The position numbers and the translations under genes were made by a program. The notes beneath the pieces are model-generated. The model ran no database searches. It was not told the origin of the DNA and saw only the letters and a program-made list of their open reading frames with translations. Below are positions 29,630 to 40,139 of a stretch of 64,000 nt of DNA, piece by piece (the first letter of the stretch is position 1; each line of letters begins with the position of its first letter). Source of the stretch: Ustilago trichophora (taxonomy: Eukaryota > Basidiomycota > Ustilaginomycetes > Ustilaginales > Ustilaginaceae); assembly GCA_900323505.1 (NCBI GenBank), contig OOIN01000020.1:310001-374000 (forward strand), in the 5' to 3' direction.

Positions 29630-30408
29630 TCAGCCAACATACTTGGTATGGCTACCGGTAACTACAACCCGATCATCCTCCCCAGTCTCCCTACCGCCCT
29701 GTTTCCTACCCAGAATCTGGACGTCGATAAATGCAAGATTGCGTCCAACCTTGTTGCTCTTGCCCCGAATGATCAAGAGATCGCCCTCCTTGGCCGCTCC
29801 AACGTAGGTTGCGTGGATGTCGACAGAGACACCGCGCTTGGCGAAACGATCAGGAGAGGTGGAGGCAATGACAATGCCTCCGATCCAATCGATTATGGTC
29901 GCGGATGTGGAACCGTGGAGGATGTTCTTGCTGTTCATGAGGGTTTTGGAGACGGGTACGTGGGCTTCGATGAATCCTGGTGAGACTGTCTTGATGACCA
30001 GCTGCAGAGGAGATACAGAAAAGGAAGAAGTGAAAAGGAGGAGATGGGTCAATTCATAGGCTCAAGCCAGAGACGCAAGCATATTCCAAAGAGCGTAGCT
30101 CAAGACAAGATGTGTCAAGATGTTGATGTTGCGTAAGCGGAGGTGCACTGCCGCGATGAGAGGTGCATCACTGTGTGCCTTGCTCAAGACGACATCAACA
30201 CTCAATGGTCTGCTTGATGTTGCTGTTGCTCCGGACAGGTCTGCCTCCAGCTCGAAGCAGCTGCTTCTGCCTGTTGGTGAGGTTGTCTACTCACATCAGA
30301 CAAGAGATACTTGTAGATCGGGTTGTTGTCCAAAACTTGCTGTTGCAGCTCGTTGATCATTTCGAGCGTGACAGCGCCCTCACCTGTCGAATTTGTTGTG
30401 GTCGACAT
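29630..30408 (-). CDS. Hot-dog-fold acyl-CoA thioesterase (ACOT13/PaaI type), 2 exons
   Basis: Likely hydrolyses acyl-CoA thioesters, in mitochondria or cytosol. Exon 1 is 30408-30295 and exon 2 is 30001-29630; the 293-base intron starts GTGAGT and ends CTCTGCAG, phase 0. The joined frame is 161 residues, close to human ACOT13 (140). Exon 1 carries an amphipathic helix (LEMINELQQQVLDNNPIYKY). Exon 2 carries the hot-dog core: SPGFIEAHVPV, then NILHGSTSATIIDWIGG, where HGGxxA is usual; here HGSTSA has Ser for the second Gly and keeps the acidic residue of the helix. GVSVDIHATYVGAAKEGD and GRNLAFIDVQI complete the sheet, with THTKY-like end SHTKYVG. It is divergent from TTI1 (378 bases between starts). 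The family call is strong; the substrate is unknown. Confidence 0.87.
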
Positions 30409-30786
30409 CGTTACTCTTTTACAATCTTTTTGTTGAAAGATGGTGAATAGAGGATGCCAAAGGTGGTGACTCCGAGTGTTGTTCTTATACCAAATATGTT
30501 TGTTGATCTCGAACACGCACTTCTTCGCGACTCAACACGGCTTTGCCCCACATCGATTCTCCCCCCAAAAAAACAGCGCGGGGGATAAGCCAACAATATT
30601 GATGACGATCTATTGTTGACGGTCTAACAAAATTTTGCGTATTTCGGATCTCGGATTGTTCCTCCTCCACCCTTGTATGGAAGAAAGCACCTTTGGGTTG
30701 GACCCTTCTTTCCGCACCCATTGCAAGCCTTGGACATCCCCCTCGCATTACGCACAGGTGGTGCTGCCGGGATCAGATTGTCCGAG
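30409..30786. promoter_or_regulatory. Divergent promoter region of thioesterase and TTI1
   Basis: 378 bases between two start codons. No clear core-promoter element is seen; the role follows from position only. Confidence 0.55.
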
Positions 30787-33700
30787 ATGTTCTCATCAGG
30801 GGCTGCTGGACCATTTCAGCAAGGGCACCCATCGAGCAGTACACATACACCCTTTCAGCGCCTCAAGCCCGTATGTGTCGAACTCCTCTCACTTACCGGT
30901 CGGGCCACAGGAGCCGCAAAGACGCAGCAAGTGCTTCTTTGTCTTCGTCGGCTCAAGACCATTTTGCGGGAAACACTTTCAGACGATAACATCTTTTTCT
31001 CCTCAAATCCACCAAGCGACTCAGCATCGACGTTAAGACGAGTCCCATACACCACCGAACCAACCCTCACACCATCTCTGATCAACTACGTCTTCTATCC
31101 GCTCTCCGAGCTCATCAGTGCAGCACCGAAGGGGATTACCAGCTTGCCAGACTCAGTGGTAGAGCTGACGTTGGATGTGCTGGCACTGCTGTGCAGTCAG
31201 TGGTGGGCAGCTTGGGCATCCGAAACAGCGGCAAACTCGTCGCAGGGAGACAACAGGCAGTGGCAGGTGTGGTGCGACCTTCTGATACTGTCCAGCTCGG
31301 TGCTCGGGTCTCCCTCCAGCAAAGATGCAGGCAAAGCGGAGCAGCAAGCTTCGAGTGCAAGTGATGAGGTGAAGATTGCGGCGATGAAGGTGCTCAGCGA
31401 GCTGCTTTCCCCGCGGTTCAAGGGTGCACACTCTTTATACGCCGAATCGGGTCCTATAACGGCCCAAGAGGATGAATGGGAATGGGATGGAGTGTCGGAT
31501 CTCCCTTCGCTGGATGAGAATATCGGTCTAGCGGACAACCGTCGCGCACCTCAATCATCGAAAGCCAAGGTTGAAAATGCAGCAAAGTCGGATCCCATCC
31601 TGGTCTTCCCTACTCCAAAACATTTCGCCTATGCGACAACAGACAGAGTCGCAAAGGGCGCAATCAGTTTTGTCCTCTCTTCCTCTTTTGCCATTGCAGA
31701 GTCGTCTCAGGAGTGCACCGAGGCGCGATCATCTGCAATTGGCGTAGCTTCTCATGCATTGCTGTTGTGGATTGGCGGAACTTGCCCTCTTCCCTTCGCA
31801 GTCGGTCAACAGTGTAGCGGAGAGGCAACGTGGCTTGATATCCCTTCGCTGCACAATGTTGAACTTCCCCGAACGCCAGCTTCGACCGCCGTTCAGGATG
31901 GCGACTCGGCTCCAAGGGCGGCTGCACAGCGTCTGCGTCCTCTATTACCCGGCATCACGTCCTCTCTGACAAGGCTTGCCACAAGCCGCTTGAGATCGAG
32001 GCAAGATGGCATCAAGCAAAAACCGACACCGAGCGCTGTTGCCGCTGGGGCGATCAGACTTTTGGGGGATCTGTTCAGAGCAACTTTATCGGATGAATGC
32101 CTCAGAGATGCTATTGCACATCAAGAGCCTCTGGGCCTCACTCAGTCTCAGGCAGGAAGCTCCGGAATGTCCACGCAAGTGACAGATCTGGAGGACTTTG
32201 CCGAGCTGAACACAAACGAAGATCAGTTGACAGAGACACTGGGCCCCAGCCCAGAAGACAAAAACGAACCAACAGACGATGACACAGTCGCCAGCGAGTA
32301 TCCGACAAACTCGGTAGATAAGGATGCTCGGTGGGCACTCTCAACACTAGCACAAGTGCATCTAGCGCTGAAAACATTTTCGCCGCTCACGCAGCCCTCC
32401 TTGCCAGGCACCTCGCTGCCGTCTTCTGTACATAGCTCGGTACAAATCGCAATCTTGCGCCTTGCTGTTGTTCTTCTTTCCGAATGCGCGGACTCGTTTT
32501 TCTGGCTAGATGGACAGCTGGAAGGCATGGCGCGGCTCGATGCTACTTCGAACAATGCGGACAGCTCGGACAGCTCGAGCTCGTCGATTGTCAACACTTT
32601 GCTCACGTGGATCATTGACCTGGCTTCTGATACCAACTCTGACTCCGGGGCCAAGAATGCGAAAGCCGCTTTCAAAATTCTTCAAAGGAACGCTTCAACG
32701 CACGATGATGGAGGCAGCGCATTGCTGTCTCGTTTGACTGATGGGTCTGCTCTCTGGTCTGTCTTGACACGAGCATTGGGCAGCCTTCCATCAGCTATTA
32801 CGGCACACGATGACGCAAGCGCGTCCAGACTCGCTTTACGAGTCAGCACCGTGCTCAAACTTCTCAATGGACAAAGCTCAAAGCAGAGCATGACGGGACC
32901 TGCCAGCCTGGCAAAGCTGGCTCGGGACGTTGAGAAGTCGTCCGTGCGTCTCATCCGCCTGCTCAAAATTGAGCAGCTCAACCACGTCGAAGAGGCTGGA
33001 GAGGTGCCCGGGTCCACGGTATGGCGATTGCAACCAGTATTTGCGACACTGGAAACCAGCACATCCAGCCAGATCAGTCGGATGTTCTTCAATTTTGGAA
33101 GGTCGCTTGCATTCTCCCTGGTGCAGCAGCTCAAAAGTCAGCCGCACAAAGCCGGCGGCAAGGGCGATGTCGGCGACGTTTTCGCTTTGATCACGTTTTT
33201 GATCGAAAAAGCCGCCCGGCTGAGGTCCGTACGGCTTGATGTGGAGGCACACGCCAACGGGTCGCCAAGTGAGGATGCAGCTCGGCGTAGTGAAAGCTTG
33301 ATCACCTTGATCGTGGCAGCGGACATGCTACGCGGTGTCAGCAGCTGTCTCGACAATCTGGAGCTGGGATTGCAGTTTGCCGACATGGGTTCGGGAGCTA
33401 TGCAGGCGAGTAAGCAGGCTCGCAAAGTGGCACACAAGCTCGGGAAAAAGGTGTTTAGTCTGGTTATGGACATGCTCGATGGGGATGCGGAGGAAGCCAT
33501 TGCTTCAAGAAGTCAAAGCGGAGTTCAGAGCAGGTCGGCGCAAAAGCAAAGTGAAAGCGATTCTTCGCGAGATGTCGGCCTTGCATCCGCTTCATCAGAT
33601 ACTATGCTCGTCGAACGTTTCAAAGGCATCTCCCTCGCGTCAGATGACATCGATTCAACCACCCCAGATCGACACGGTCCAGCTCTCGACCTTGGCTTTG

Positions 33701-35634
33701 TTCGCGCCGCCAACCTTTCCAAATCCTCTCATGCTCCATCAGCAGCCCAGACTCAGCTTGCAATTCAACATCGATACCAGCAAGCAGAACGCACTTTGGA
33801 GCAAAGCAACGCTTTGCTGTTCGCACTGCTCGGATCGACGTCCAAACTCCTGGGACAATCGTTCCGCGGTCTGCTTTTGCGTGGGTCATACCCTCTGATC
33901 AGTGGAATGTCCGCTTCTTCGAATACTTCGTCAGAGCTCGTTCGACACGCATCAGCTTCAGCGATGAAAGACATTGCCTTCAACACGGCCTATGCCGATG
34001 TTAAAAATTGCCTGCTCGATCATGCGGACTACATTTTGGGATCGGCGTGTCAGCGGCTCATCAGTGGCCTGGATGAAGAGCTGCGTGCTATCGCCTCGGG
34101 TAATAGTACTGCAGGTGGAGGATCGAGAGCAGCAGTGCTCAAAAGCAAAATTCACCAGGGTGAGATGGTTGTACTGCCGCTAGTATCAGCACAACGGGCA
34201 CCCTTTGTGCTGGTAGAGATGATCCGTGTGCTAGGGTCCGAGATCGTTCCCATGGTGGAGGATGCGATCGATGAAATTTTGGATGCGCTGGATCGATTCC
34301 ATCAGCATACGACAATCTGCGATGGATTGCTGGCTGTGCTCGATTCGATTCTCGAGACAATGGCTGCTGAGCAGGCTGGCAAACTCCCAAATGCCACCCA
34401 CAAGGCCGGTTTGATATCTTTCAGCTTGAACGAGGTCAAGAGGAGCGAGATGGACGACTTTGCGGCATGGCTTGCAGCACGCAAACGCGAGCAGCCTGCG
34501 TTCGACACCCCTGCCGAACAGAAGGAAGCTTCTAAAGCCGAAAAAGACGACAGGGAAGATAAGCCGAGCAAAAGCCAGCAAGTAGCATCACAAATTTTGA
34601 CCAAAGCCTCATTCTTCCTCACCCATCCTTCGCCCATCCTCCGAAGCCGCGTGCTTGGCCTTCTGCAACATGGCATAGGAACGCTCGCCCCGCAATCACG
34701 TACCGCCGAGCTCTTACCCATCATCAACAGCGCCTGGCCTTTCGTCATGACTCGTCTTGGAGGTCCCTCGTATTCCCACACCAAGTCGACTTCCTCCACT
34801 TCAAAGCTGGTGCCGATCATCGACATCAAAACAGATTCTCTGGGGGCTGCAGATCGGAAGGACAATGATGCATGGTATAGAAAGATGGAGGCGAGCTTTG
34901 TGGAGAGGGATCCGCAGGTGTGGGTGGCTGCGGCGAGATTTGTCGAGGCGGCGGTGAGACATGTACCTGACTTTGTGGGAAAGAGGGTGGTGGAAGATGC
35001 CTGGCCAAGGTTTGAGGGATTGCTGCGATTGATGCGGTGGAAATTTGATCCGAGGATGGGGCGGCGACATGGCGATGGCCAGTCTGCTCGTGCTGCTATG
35101 GAAGGAGCAGCGGGGGATAGCAAGGCTCTCCTCAGTTCTGAGACGAATGGATCCTCAAATATCCGGGTCGGTCTGATCCAAGACTTGTCTTTTACCACAC
35201 CTCAAAGTCATACCCAGCGTTCCGCACCGACAGTGCACACCCACGGGGACCAACCCTTCATCCTAGCCTCAGCCACCAGCATCCCAGCCCAACTCACACT
35301 GTGCATTCTCACCACTCTCACCTCTGTCGTCCGACACCTCAACGCACAAATGCCAGACGAAGCAGCGTGGAGCATTACTACCCATCACCATCTTTTAGAC
35401 CTACTGGATTCTCGACAACCACCCTCGATTCTACGAGCTGCAGAGGAACTGTTTGTCGAGTTGGGCAAGAGGAATCCTGAAGCGACATTGTGGGCGATCC
35501 AGTGCGCTTTCCCAAAGGCGGCAGCAAAGAGTTCGGATGCAAAAGTACCAACACCGTGCTTCATGAACCACGCCAGGGCCAACGTACATGCTGAGACGCT
35601 GCATTGTATTGTTTCGTCTTTCAGTGCGTTCTGA
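30787..35634 (+). CDS. TTI1: TELO2-interacting protein 1 (Tti1), HEAT-repeat protein
   Basis: Tti1 forms the TTT complex with Tel2 and Tti2, which with Hsp90 matures PI3K-like kinases (TOR, ATM/Tel1, ATR/Rad3). The start is the ATG at 30787, placed directly before the conserved N-terminus FQRLKPVCVELLSLTG; earlier in-frame codons lack an ATG. The protein is 1615 residues with no intron. Alpha-helical HEAT-like repeats dominate, separated by Ser/Asp-rich acidic loops (for example around residue 480). Recognisable Tti1 segments include FPTPKHFAYATTDRVAKGAI, LLPGITSSLTRLAT, and near the C-terminus LLPIINSAWPFVMTRLG, DPQVWVAAARFVEAAV and VPDFVGKRVVEDAWPRF. It is about 500 residues longer than the human protein through inserts. 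The name rests on these recalled segments and architecture. Confidence 0.82.
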   Translation: MFSSGAAGPFQQGHPSSSTHTPFQRLKPVCVELLSLTGRATGAAKTQQVLLCLRRLKTILRETLSDDNIFFSSNPPSDSASTLRRVPYTTEPTLTPSLINYVFYPLSELISAAPKGITSLPDSVVELTLDVLALLCSQWWAAWASETAANSSQGDNRQWQVWCDLLILSSSVLGSPSSKDAGKAEQQASSASDEVKIAAMKVLSELLSPRFKGAHSLYAESGPITAQEDEWEWDGVSDLPSLDENIGLADNRRAPQSSKAKVENAAKSDPILVFPTPKHFAYATTDRVAKGAISFVLSSSFAIAESSQECTEARSSAIGVASHALLLWIGGTCPLPFAVGQQCSGEATWLDIPSLHNVELPRTPASTAVQDGDSAPRAAAQRLRPLLPGITSSLTRLATSRLRSRQDGIKQKPTPSAVAAGAIRLLGDLFRATLSDECLRDAIAHQEPLGLTQSQAGSSGMSTQVTDLEDFAELNTNEDQLTETLGPSPEDKNEPTDDDTVASEYPTNSVDKDARWALSTLAQVHLALKTFSPLTQPSLPGTSLPSSVHSSVQIAILRLAVVLLSECADSFFWLDGQLEGMARLDATSNNADSSDSSSSSIVNTLLTWIIDLASDTNSDSGAKNAKAAFKILQRNASTHDDGGSALLSRLTDGSALWSVLTRALGSLPSAITAHDDASASRLALRVSTVLKLLNGQSSKQSMTGPASLAKLARDVEKSSVRLIRLLKIEQLNHVEEAGEVPGSTVWRLQPVFATLETSTSSQISRMFFNFGRSLAFSLVQQLKSQPHKAGGKGDVGDVFALITFLIEKAARLRSVRLDVEAHANGSPSEDAARRSESLITLIVAADMLRGVSSCLDNLELGLQFADMGSGAMQASKQARKVAHKLGKKVFSLVMDMLDGDAEEAIASRSQSGVQSRSAQKQSESDSSRDVGLASASSDTMLVERFKGISLASDDIDSTTPDRHGPALDLGFVRAANLSKSSHAPSAAQTQLAIQHRYQQAERTLEQSNALLFALLGSTSKLLGQSFRGLLLRGSYPLISGMSASSNTSSELVRHASASAMKDIAFNTAYADVKNCLLDHADYILGSACQRLISGLDEELRAIASGNSTAGGGSRAAVLKSKIHQGEMVVLPLVSAQRAPFVLVEMIRVLGSEIVPMVEDAIDEILDALDRFHQHTTICDGLLAVLDSILETMAAEQAGKLPNATHKAGLISFSLNEVKRSEMDDFAAWLAARKREQPAFDTPAEQKEASKAEKDDREDKPSKSQQVASQILTKASFFLTHPSPILRSRVLGLLQHGIGTLAPQSRTAELLPIINSAWPFVMTRLGGPSYSHTKSTSSTSKLVPIIDIKTDSLGAADRKDNDAWYRKMEASFVERDPQVWVAAARFVEAAVRHVPDFVGKRVVEDAWPRFEGLLRLMRWKFDPRMGRRHGDGQSARAAMEGAAGDSKALLSSETNGSSNIRVGLIQDLSFTTPQSHTQRSAPTVHTHGDQPFILASATSIPAQLTLCILTTLTSVVRHLNAQMPDEAAWSITTHHHLLDLLDSRQPPSILRAAEELFVELGKRNPEATLWAIQCAFPKAAAKSSDAKVPTPCFMNHARANVHAETLHCIVSSFSAF

Positions 35635-35969
35635 TGCCGGGTAGGCAGTCTGCATAGCAACCACACACTGGGCCAATCAGGTACTGGCAATCCACTCTGC
35701 TCTTTGTGTTAGTCATTGAAGACCTTGGCATTGTGAAACCAACCCTACCTGTTGACATATTTGCTTGCTTGAGTACCTGAAATAGAACTGATTGCAATTG
35801 AGACGCTGTGAGCTGGAAACGCTTTCTCCCGTGCCTGAAACCAAGACGAGGCTATCGTTATTATGCTTGGGCCCTTGTGAGCACCATTTTGTGACTGAGC
35901 GATGGACGCGTAGTGACATGCATGCATGCGCGCATCTGACGCTGTTTGGACTAGAAGCTAGATTGTAGA
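35635..35969. other. Intergenic, convergent 3' regions of TTI1 and the membrane-protein gene
   Basis: 335 bases with no supported gene. A short CATGCATGCATGCG stretch near 35919 is the only notable pattern. Confidence 0.6.
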
Positions 35970-36812
35970 TCAGAGGGCGTCCATCAGAGTTTCGTCCGCT
36001 GCGGCAAGCAGATCATCTTTAAAATGGTGCTCCGCTTCTTCCATCCCATGAGCAGTATCGGGAGTGGCGCTCGAGGCGCCTGCTTTCTTTGGCACAGTGA
36101 CGCTGGTTTGCTTAAACGGAGAGCGCTGGACGGCGTCCGATTCATGTTTCTCCCCTAAGTGCGTCAAGGTGGGAAGCGGTCTCTCGGTTGCTGGGTTCTT
36201 AGGCTCAGTGTGGCAAGGCCTGCGAACGTCGTCCTCCATAGCTACCAGGTAGTCCTCTTCTTCGCAGCCGCAAATGGGTTTATCAGGCGATGAGCTTTCG
36301 ATGTGGGCTGGACCGCGACACTTTGATTTGGTCTCCTCGGCTTCCGAATCGTCCGAAAGCTGCGAAGGCGTGACCGGGATGTTGGTGGAGATCTGGTCAC
36401 TCTTGACTCTGTCCTCTTTGCGCTCGATTCGCAATTCTGGGATTGTCTCGCGATCATCATGCGAGCGATATTTCTGCTTCATTCGGGCACGTTCTCCTTC
36501 ATCTTTCATCTGAGCAGCTGTGTAGTTTTGTTCGTAACAGATTCGGACTGCTTCTTCATCGGTGATTAGGAGCAGGACGAGTTGGGCATATTCAAGGAGA
36601 GCCCAGGTCAGTGCGATGGCCATTGTGATGGCTACAGGCCAGTTCGTGCATGTGGTGGTGCGAACAGTTTCGTGGACATGAGACTCTGCATGGGTCCCAG
36701 GATCGGATTCCTGAGAACGAACGATGACGAAGGCTCCGCAGGCGAGCAAGGAGTTGATCATGGCAAGGAGGCGAAGACGCCTGGCGATACTCTGGTTGGC
36801 GATAAGTGACAT
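35970..36812 (-). CDS. Hypothetical membrane protein, 5' end uncertain
   Basis: I do not recognise this gene. The frame is open from about 36920 to the TGA at 35970. The first in-frame ATG is at 36812, giving 280 residues. Two hydrophobic segments are seen: residues about 13-32 (LRLLAMINSLLACGAFVIV) and about 59-82 (WPVAITMAIALTWALLEYAQ). They are separated by a His/Thr-rich loop and followed by a charged tail of about 190 residues with many Glu/Arg/Ser and two CxC-like spots. Upstream in the same frame, codons LTISLLTTTQLLYPFLNVEP look protein-like but have no ATG. A branch-like CTAAC (about 36907-36911) and a CAACAG (about 36861) suggest an intron and a missing 5' exon; alternatively a start in another frame at 36933 is joined by a frameshift. 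No function can be given. It converges on TTI1 (335 bases between stops). Confidence 0.5.
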   Translation of the reverse strand: MSLIANQSIARRLRLLAMINSLLACGAFVIVRSQESDPGTHAESHVHETVRTTTCTNWPVAITMAIALTWALLEYAQLVLLLITDEEAVRICYEQNYTAAQMKDEGERARMKQKYRSHDDRETIPELRIERKEDRVKSDQISTNIPVTPSQLSDDSEAEETKSKCRGPAHIESSSPDKPICGCEEEDYLVAMEDDVRRPCHTEPKNPATERPLPTLTHLGEKHESDAVQRSPFKQTSVTVPKKAGASSATPDTAHGMEEAEHHFKDDLLAAADETLMDAL

Positions 36813-38608
36813 CAGGATTGTTGTGGAATCCGACAGAAGTACAAAATGGCAGCGTTCTGTTGGTTCAACGTTCAAGAAGGGATACAAGAGTTGCGTGGTC
36901 GTTAGCAGCGAAATTGTTAGGACCAGCGGTCATTGGTAGCAGGGGGAACAAGAGAGGAGAAGGGTATATGGAATGGCCCCGATTTGGTAGCGATCCGAAC
37001 GCGGACAGACGAAATGGTTGTGGTTGAAGCAGAGGAGAGAGAAGCGAGATTGCCAAAATTTGAGATTTGAGACACGACAAGACCTGTTTTCGGTCTGCAT
37101 GGAAAAACGGAGGCGGGAAAATGATGAAATCTTGGATCGTTGCCTCAGTCTGGACAAGGCTGCACTCCAGTTCAGGTCTTTCTTTTTGTGACTGCCAATT
37201 TCTTAAACCTGATGAGCTCACACCTCATGACCAGACGTTCGACTCTAATCGACTCTACTCGATTGCAGTGCTTCTCTGCGGCATCTTCAAGCTAAGTGGT
37301 CACTGGAAAAGTCACGATCAGGAAAGGAGCATGTGGGTGATGGCAGTGGCACCCGGTATGGTATCACAGTTGACTCATCAGCGGGATGCGCGCTTAAATT
37401 GAGCTACAGTAGCTCAGAGAGCAAGGCCCGACAACAGGCGACTTGATAGCCACTTTCGCCATTGTTCCCAATCAAAGCAACCACGCATGCTGCCCATGCA
37501 TTCCGTTGACATGCTCTCCGCTCCTTTGGTACATTGATCAACGACAAGAGCCGATGCTGTCGAGATCGCGAGGTGGTTGACACTAGGTTTCTACTGGGGT
37601 CGGATCCATACGAGCAGACCACTCCTCCACGATGGCGGACATGACCCGCTCTTAGCTGCAATGTTCAATTGGACTTAGGGCAAATTGCCAAGAGAAGCAG
37701 ATTGAGCTGGGCTCCATTGACCTCTGAAAACAATGCAGAGAGAAGCAAGGAAAGGCGATTGTTGTTGCTTCACGTGTCGGTCAACGAGGTTCCGAAATCC
37801 TGGTTCTTTGTTCAAGAGGGATATGCAGCACTAGCATACAGTACTGTATCATGTCCCAAAAGCAGCTGCAATCGCAAGCGCAATCCTACCAAGCGATTCG
37901 TGCGTTTGGTTTACTGCGTTACGCCAAGTGAGTCGAACGCGTGTCCAGATCGAACCCTGCGTCGAAGGCTCGCCTCGCAATTCTGCCGAGCCTCTACCAA
38001 CCCAAGTTCATCCGCAGGAGAGAGCGCTCGCTACAGCAACCAGTGCGTGTTGCACGATTTTATCCCTGCTGCTGCACCTCGACGTTGACAGCATCAGCTG
38101 GCTTTCGCTTCTTATTTCAAATGCCACTGCAACGCTCTGTGCAACCGACGCCAACCTACCAATCAACAAAAGGCTTCTATCAGTCACCGCTTCCAGACGC
38201 ATACTCGATTTACTTCACCAACTCTGAACGGCCTTGCATCGCCTCACCACCTTGAAAGCCCGTCTTGCTGACATGGCATCGAGGGATATACACGGAATCG
38301 GTGCGCCGTCCTCCGACGGTTCTGCTCCATTCATCTCCGCAGAATTCAATGCTGACTTGTCTCTGCACTCTCCACCGCAAAAGCCTAGTCTGCAAAGTGG
38401 CTTGTAACAAGCCAGTCCCAAATGGGTCAGTTAGCTGCGTATTGCTGCATGGAATTCAATCGAACTAGGTTCCTGAATGCTCAACCGAGCCCGATTTTTA
38501 AGGCTCCGTCGCCAATGCTTGGCCCCGTATTTTCCGACGGCGTCGTGCTGCACTCTGAACAAAGGACACAAGGCAATCCGGCGTTGAAGAGCAACCACTT
38601 TTCAGCAC

Positions 38609-38648
38609 AAAAAAAAAGAAAAAAATAAAAGAAAAAAATAAAAAAAGG
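38609..38648 (+). repeat. A-rich low-complexity run
   Basis: Runs of A broken by single G or T. It is simple-sequence DNA with no coding sense. Confidence 0.85.
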
Positions 38649-38943
38649 AGGAACGTCGGTCTGCACCGCGACCCAAATCTGAGACAAGAGACAACAAAGA
38701 GCCTCTGCAGCTCTTCACAGCGTGGGTTTCATCACAAATTCGATGTCTCGCGGATGCGATTCTCCTTTTACCGGTCTTACGCTTCGGCGCGCAAGTAGAG
38801 TCCACTCACTGCAACAACATCCGTCCATTCACCTGTGCCTTATTTAAGCTGTGTCATGGTTAGCATCTGAAGCGGGGGTTTGTTTGTATCAGTCATGAAT
38901 ACCTGCATACATTCAACATCGCAAGTAGGAAGCTGCCTACACC

Positions 38944-39004
38944 AAAAAAAAAAAAGAAAAAAAGGGAGAGAAAAGAAAAGAAAAAAAAGGAAGGAAAGGA
39001 AAGA
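38944..39004 (+). repeat. A/G-rich low-complexity run
   Basis: About 60 bases of almost pure purine (A runs, then GAAAA and GGAAA steps). Confidence 0.85.
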
Positions 39005-40121
39005 AACAGTCTCGAAGACAGGGGGCACTTGTCAGGATGAACCAAGCACGGCTCGGGAATGTTCGCTTCAACGCTGTTGGTTGTGTCAGCCCTTGATGCA
39101 AGCCAAGCGAGATGTGGACCGCTGCCGACGCCCCCTCTTACACAAACGTTTCATATTTTCTACTACTCTCTACGCTTCTCCCAATGGTCCACTCCTACCT
39201 GAGCTTCACGTTGTCCTTTTCAGAGTCAATTACTGTACTCCGGCAAAACCATAGCATGCGCCGTAGGAAGGCCGGCACGCTCTCTACGGACTGACCTTGC
39301 CGCGGGAGGATCGGCACGGTGACAACAAAACGCGGATGATGAGTTTGCACATCCGCTGCAACCAAACGTTTGTTTCCGCATGTCGCGCTTGCGCCTCACT
39401 TTGACGAGATCTGCGTATCATCGATGGCAAACGCAATGGATTCGGTCTTTTTTGTCGTTGTTGCAATCAGGACGATTTCAGGTGGTAAGGCAACAGACAG
39501 GAGACGTCTTTCTGGACGGTCTGGTCGGCTCTTACCTTGGTCTCAAAAGCGCCACTTGAAGCGAACTGGGGCCGGATCTAGGACAAGTCTTGTTTCGAGC
39601 GTAGAATGCTCCTCGCTTGCTCCCAACAGCCCTTTGGTATCAGAGCTGTTGCCTCACGCCAAGCTAATCATAGTAGCCTGGTCATCCTTGTTTCAGCATC
39701 CTCGGGCGTCTCCGCCGAATTTGCGCATCGCTTGTCCCGTCTTATCTACTGCACAAGGCTCCCGCTAAGCGCCTTCTCCGACCCGGCTTCTTCTTGCCGT
39801 GCTTCAGCTGCTTCCAATTTCCGTCGATCAAAGAAACAAGCAACGCAATCGTTTGAGATCTCAATTTGTTTCATACTCTTTCGCGACGGTACATTGCGTT
39901 CTGTGAGCTTAAAGATGAATACAGTCAGATGGGCATGTCAACGGGACGGTACATAACTTATCGACATACCAGCCACGGGATGGTGCCGAGCTCGCTTAGG
40001 GTCTCCTTGGTCAGCCAGGTCCTTGCAAATAGCCCCCTTGTCGAGTTTTCTTAAAAAAATGTAGGCGGAACCACCAAAAGAAGAGATGAGCTGTGCGGAT
40101 GACAGGCGGAACAGCCGCCGC

Positions 40122-40139
40122 ACTGTACAGTACAGTACA
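40122..40139. promoter_or_regulatory. ACTGTACAGTACAGTACA array
   Basis: Three overlapping GTACA steps with a palindromic start, in the gene-free region left of the velvet pair. Confidence 0.5.
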
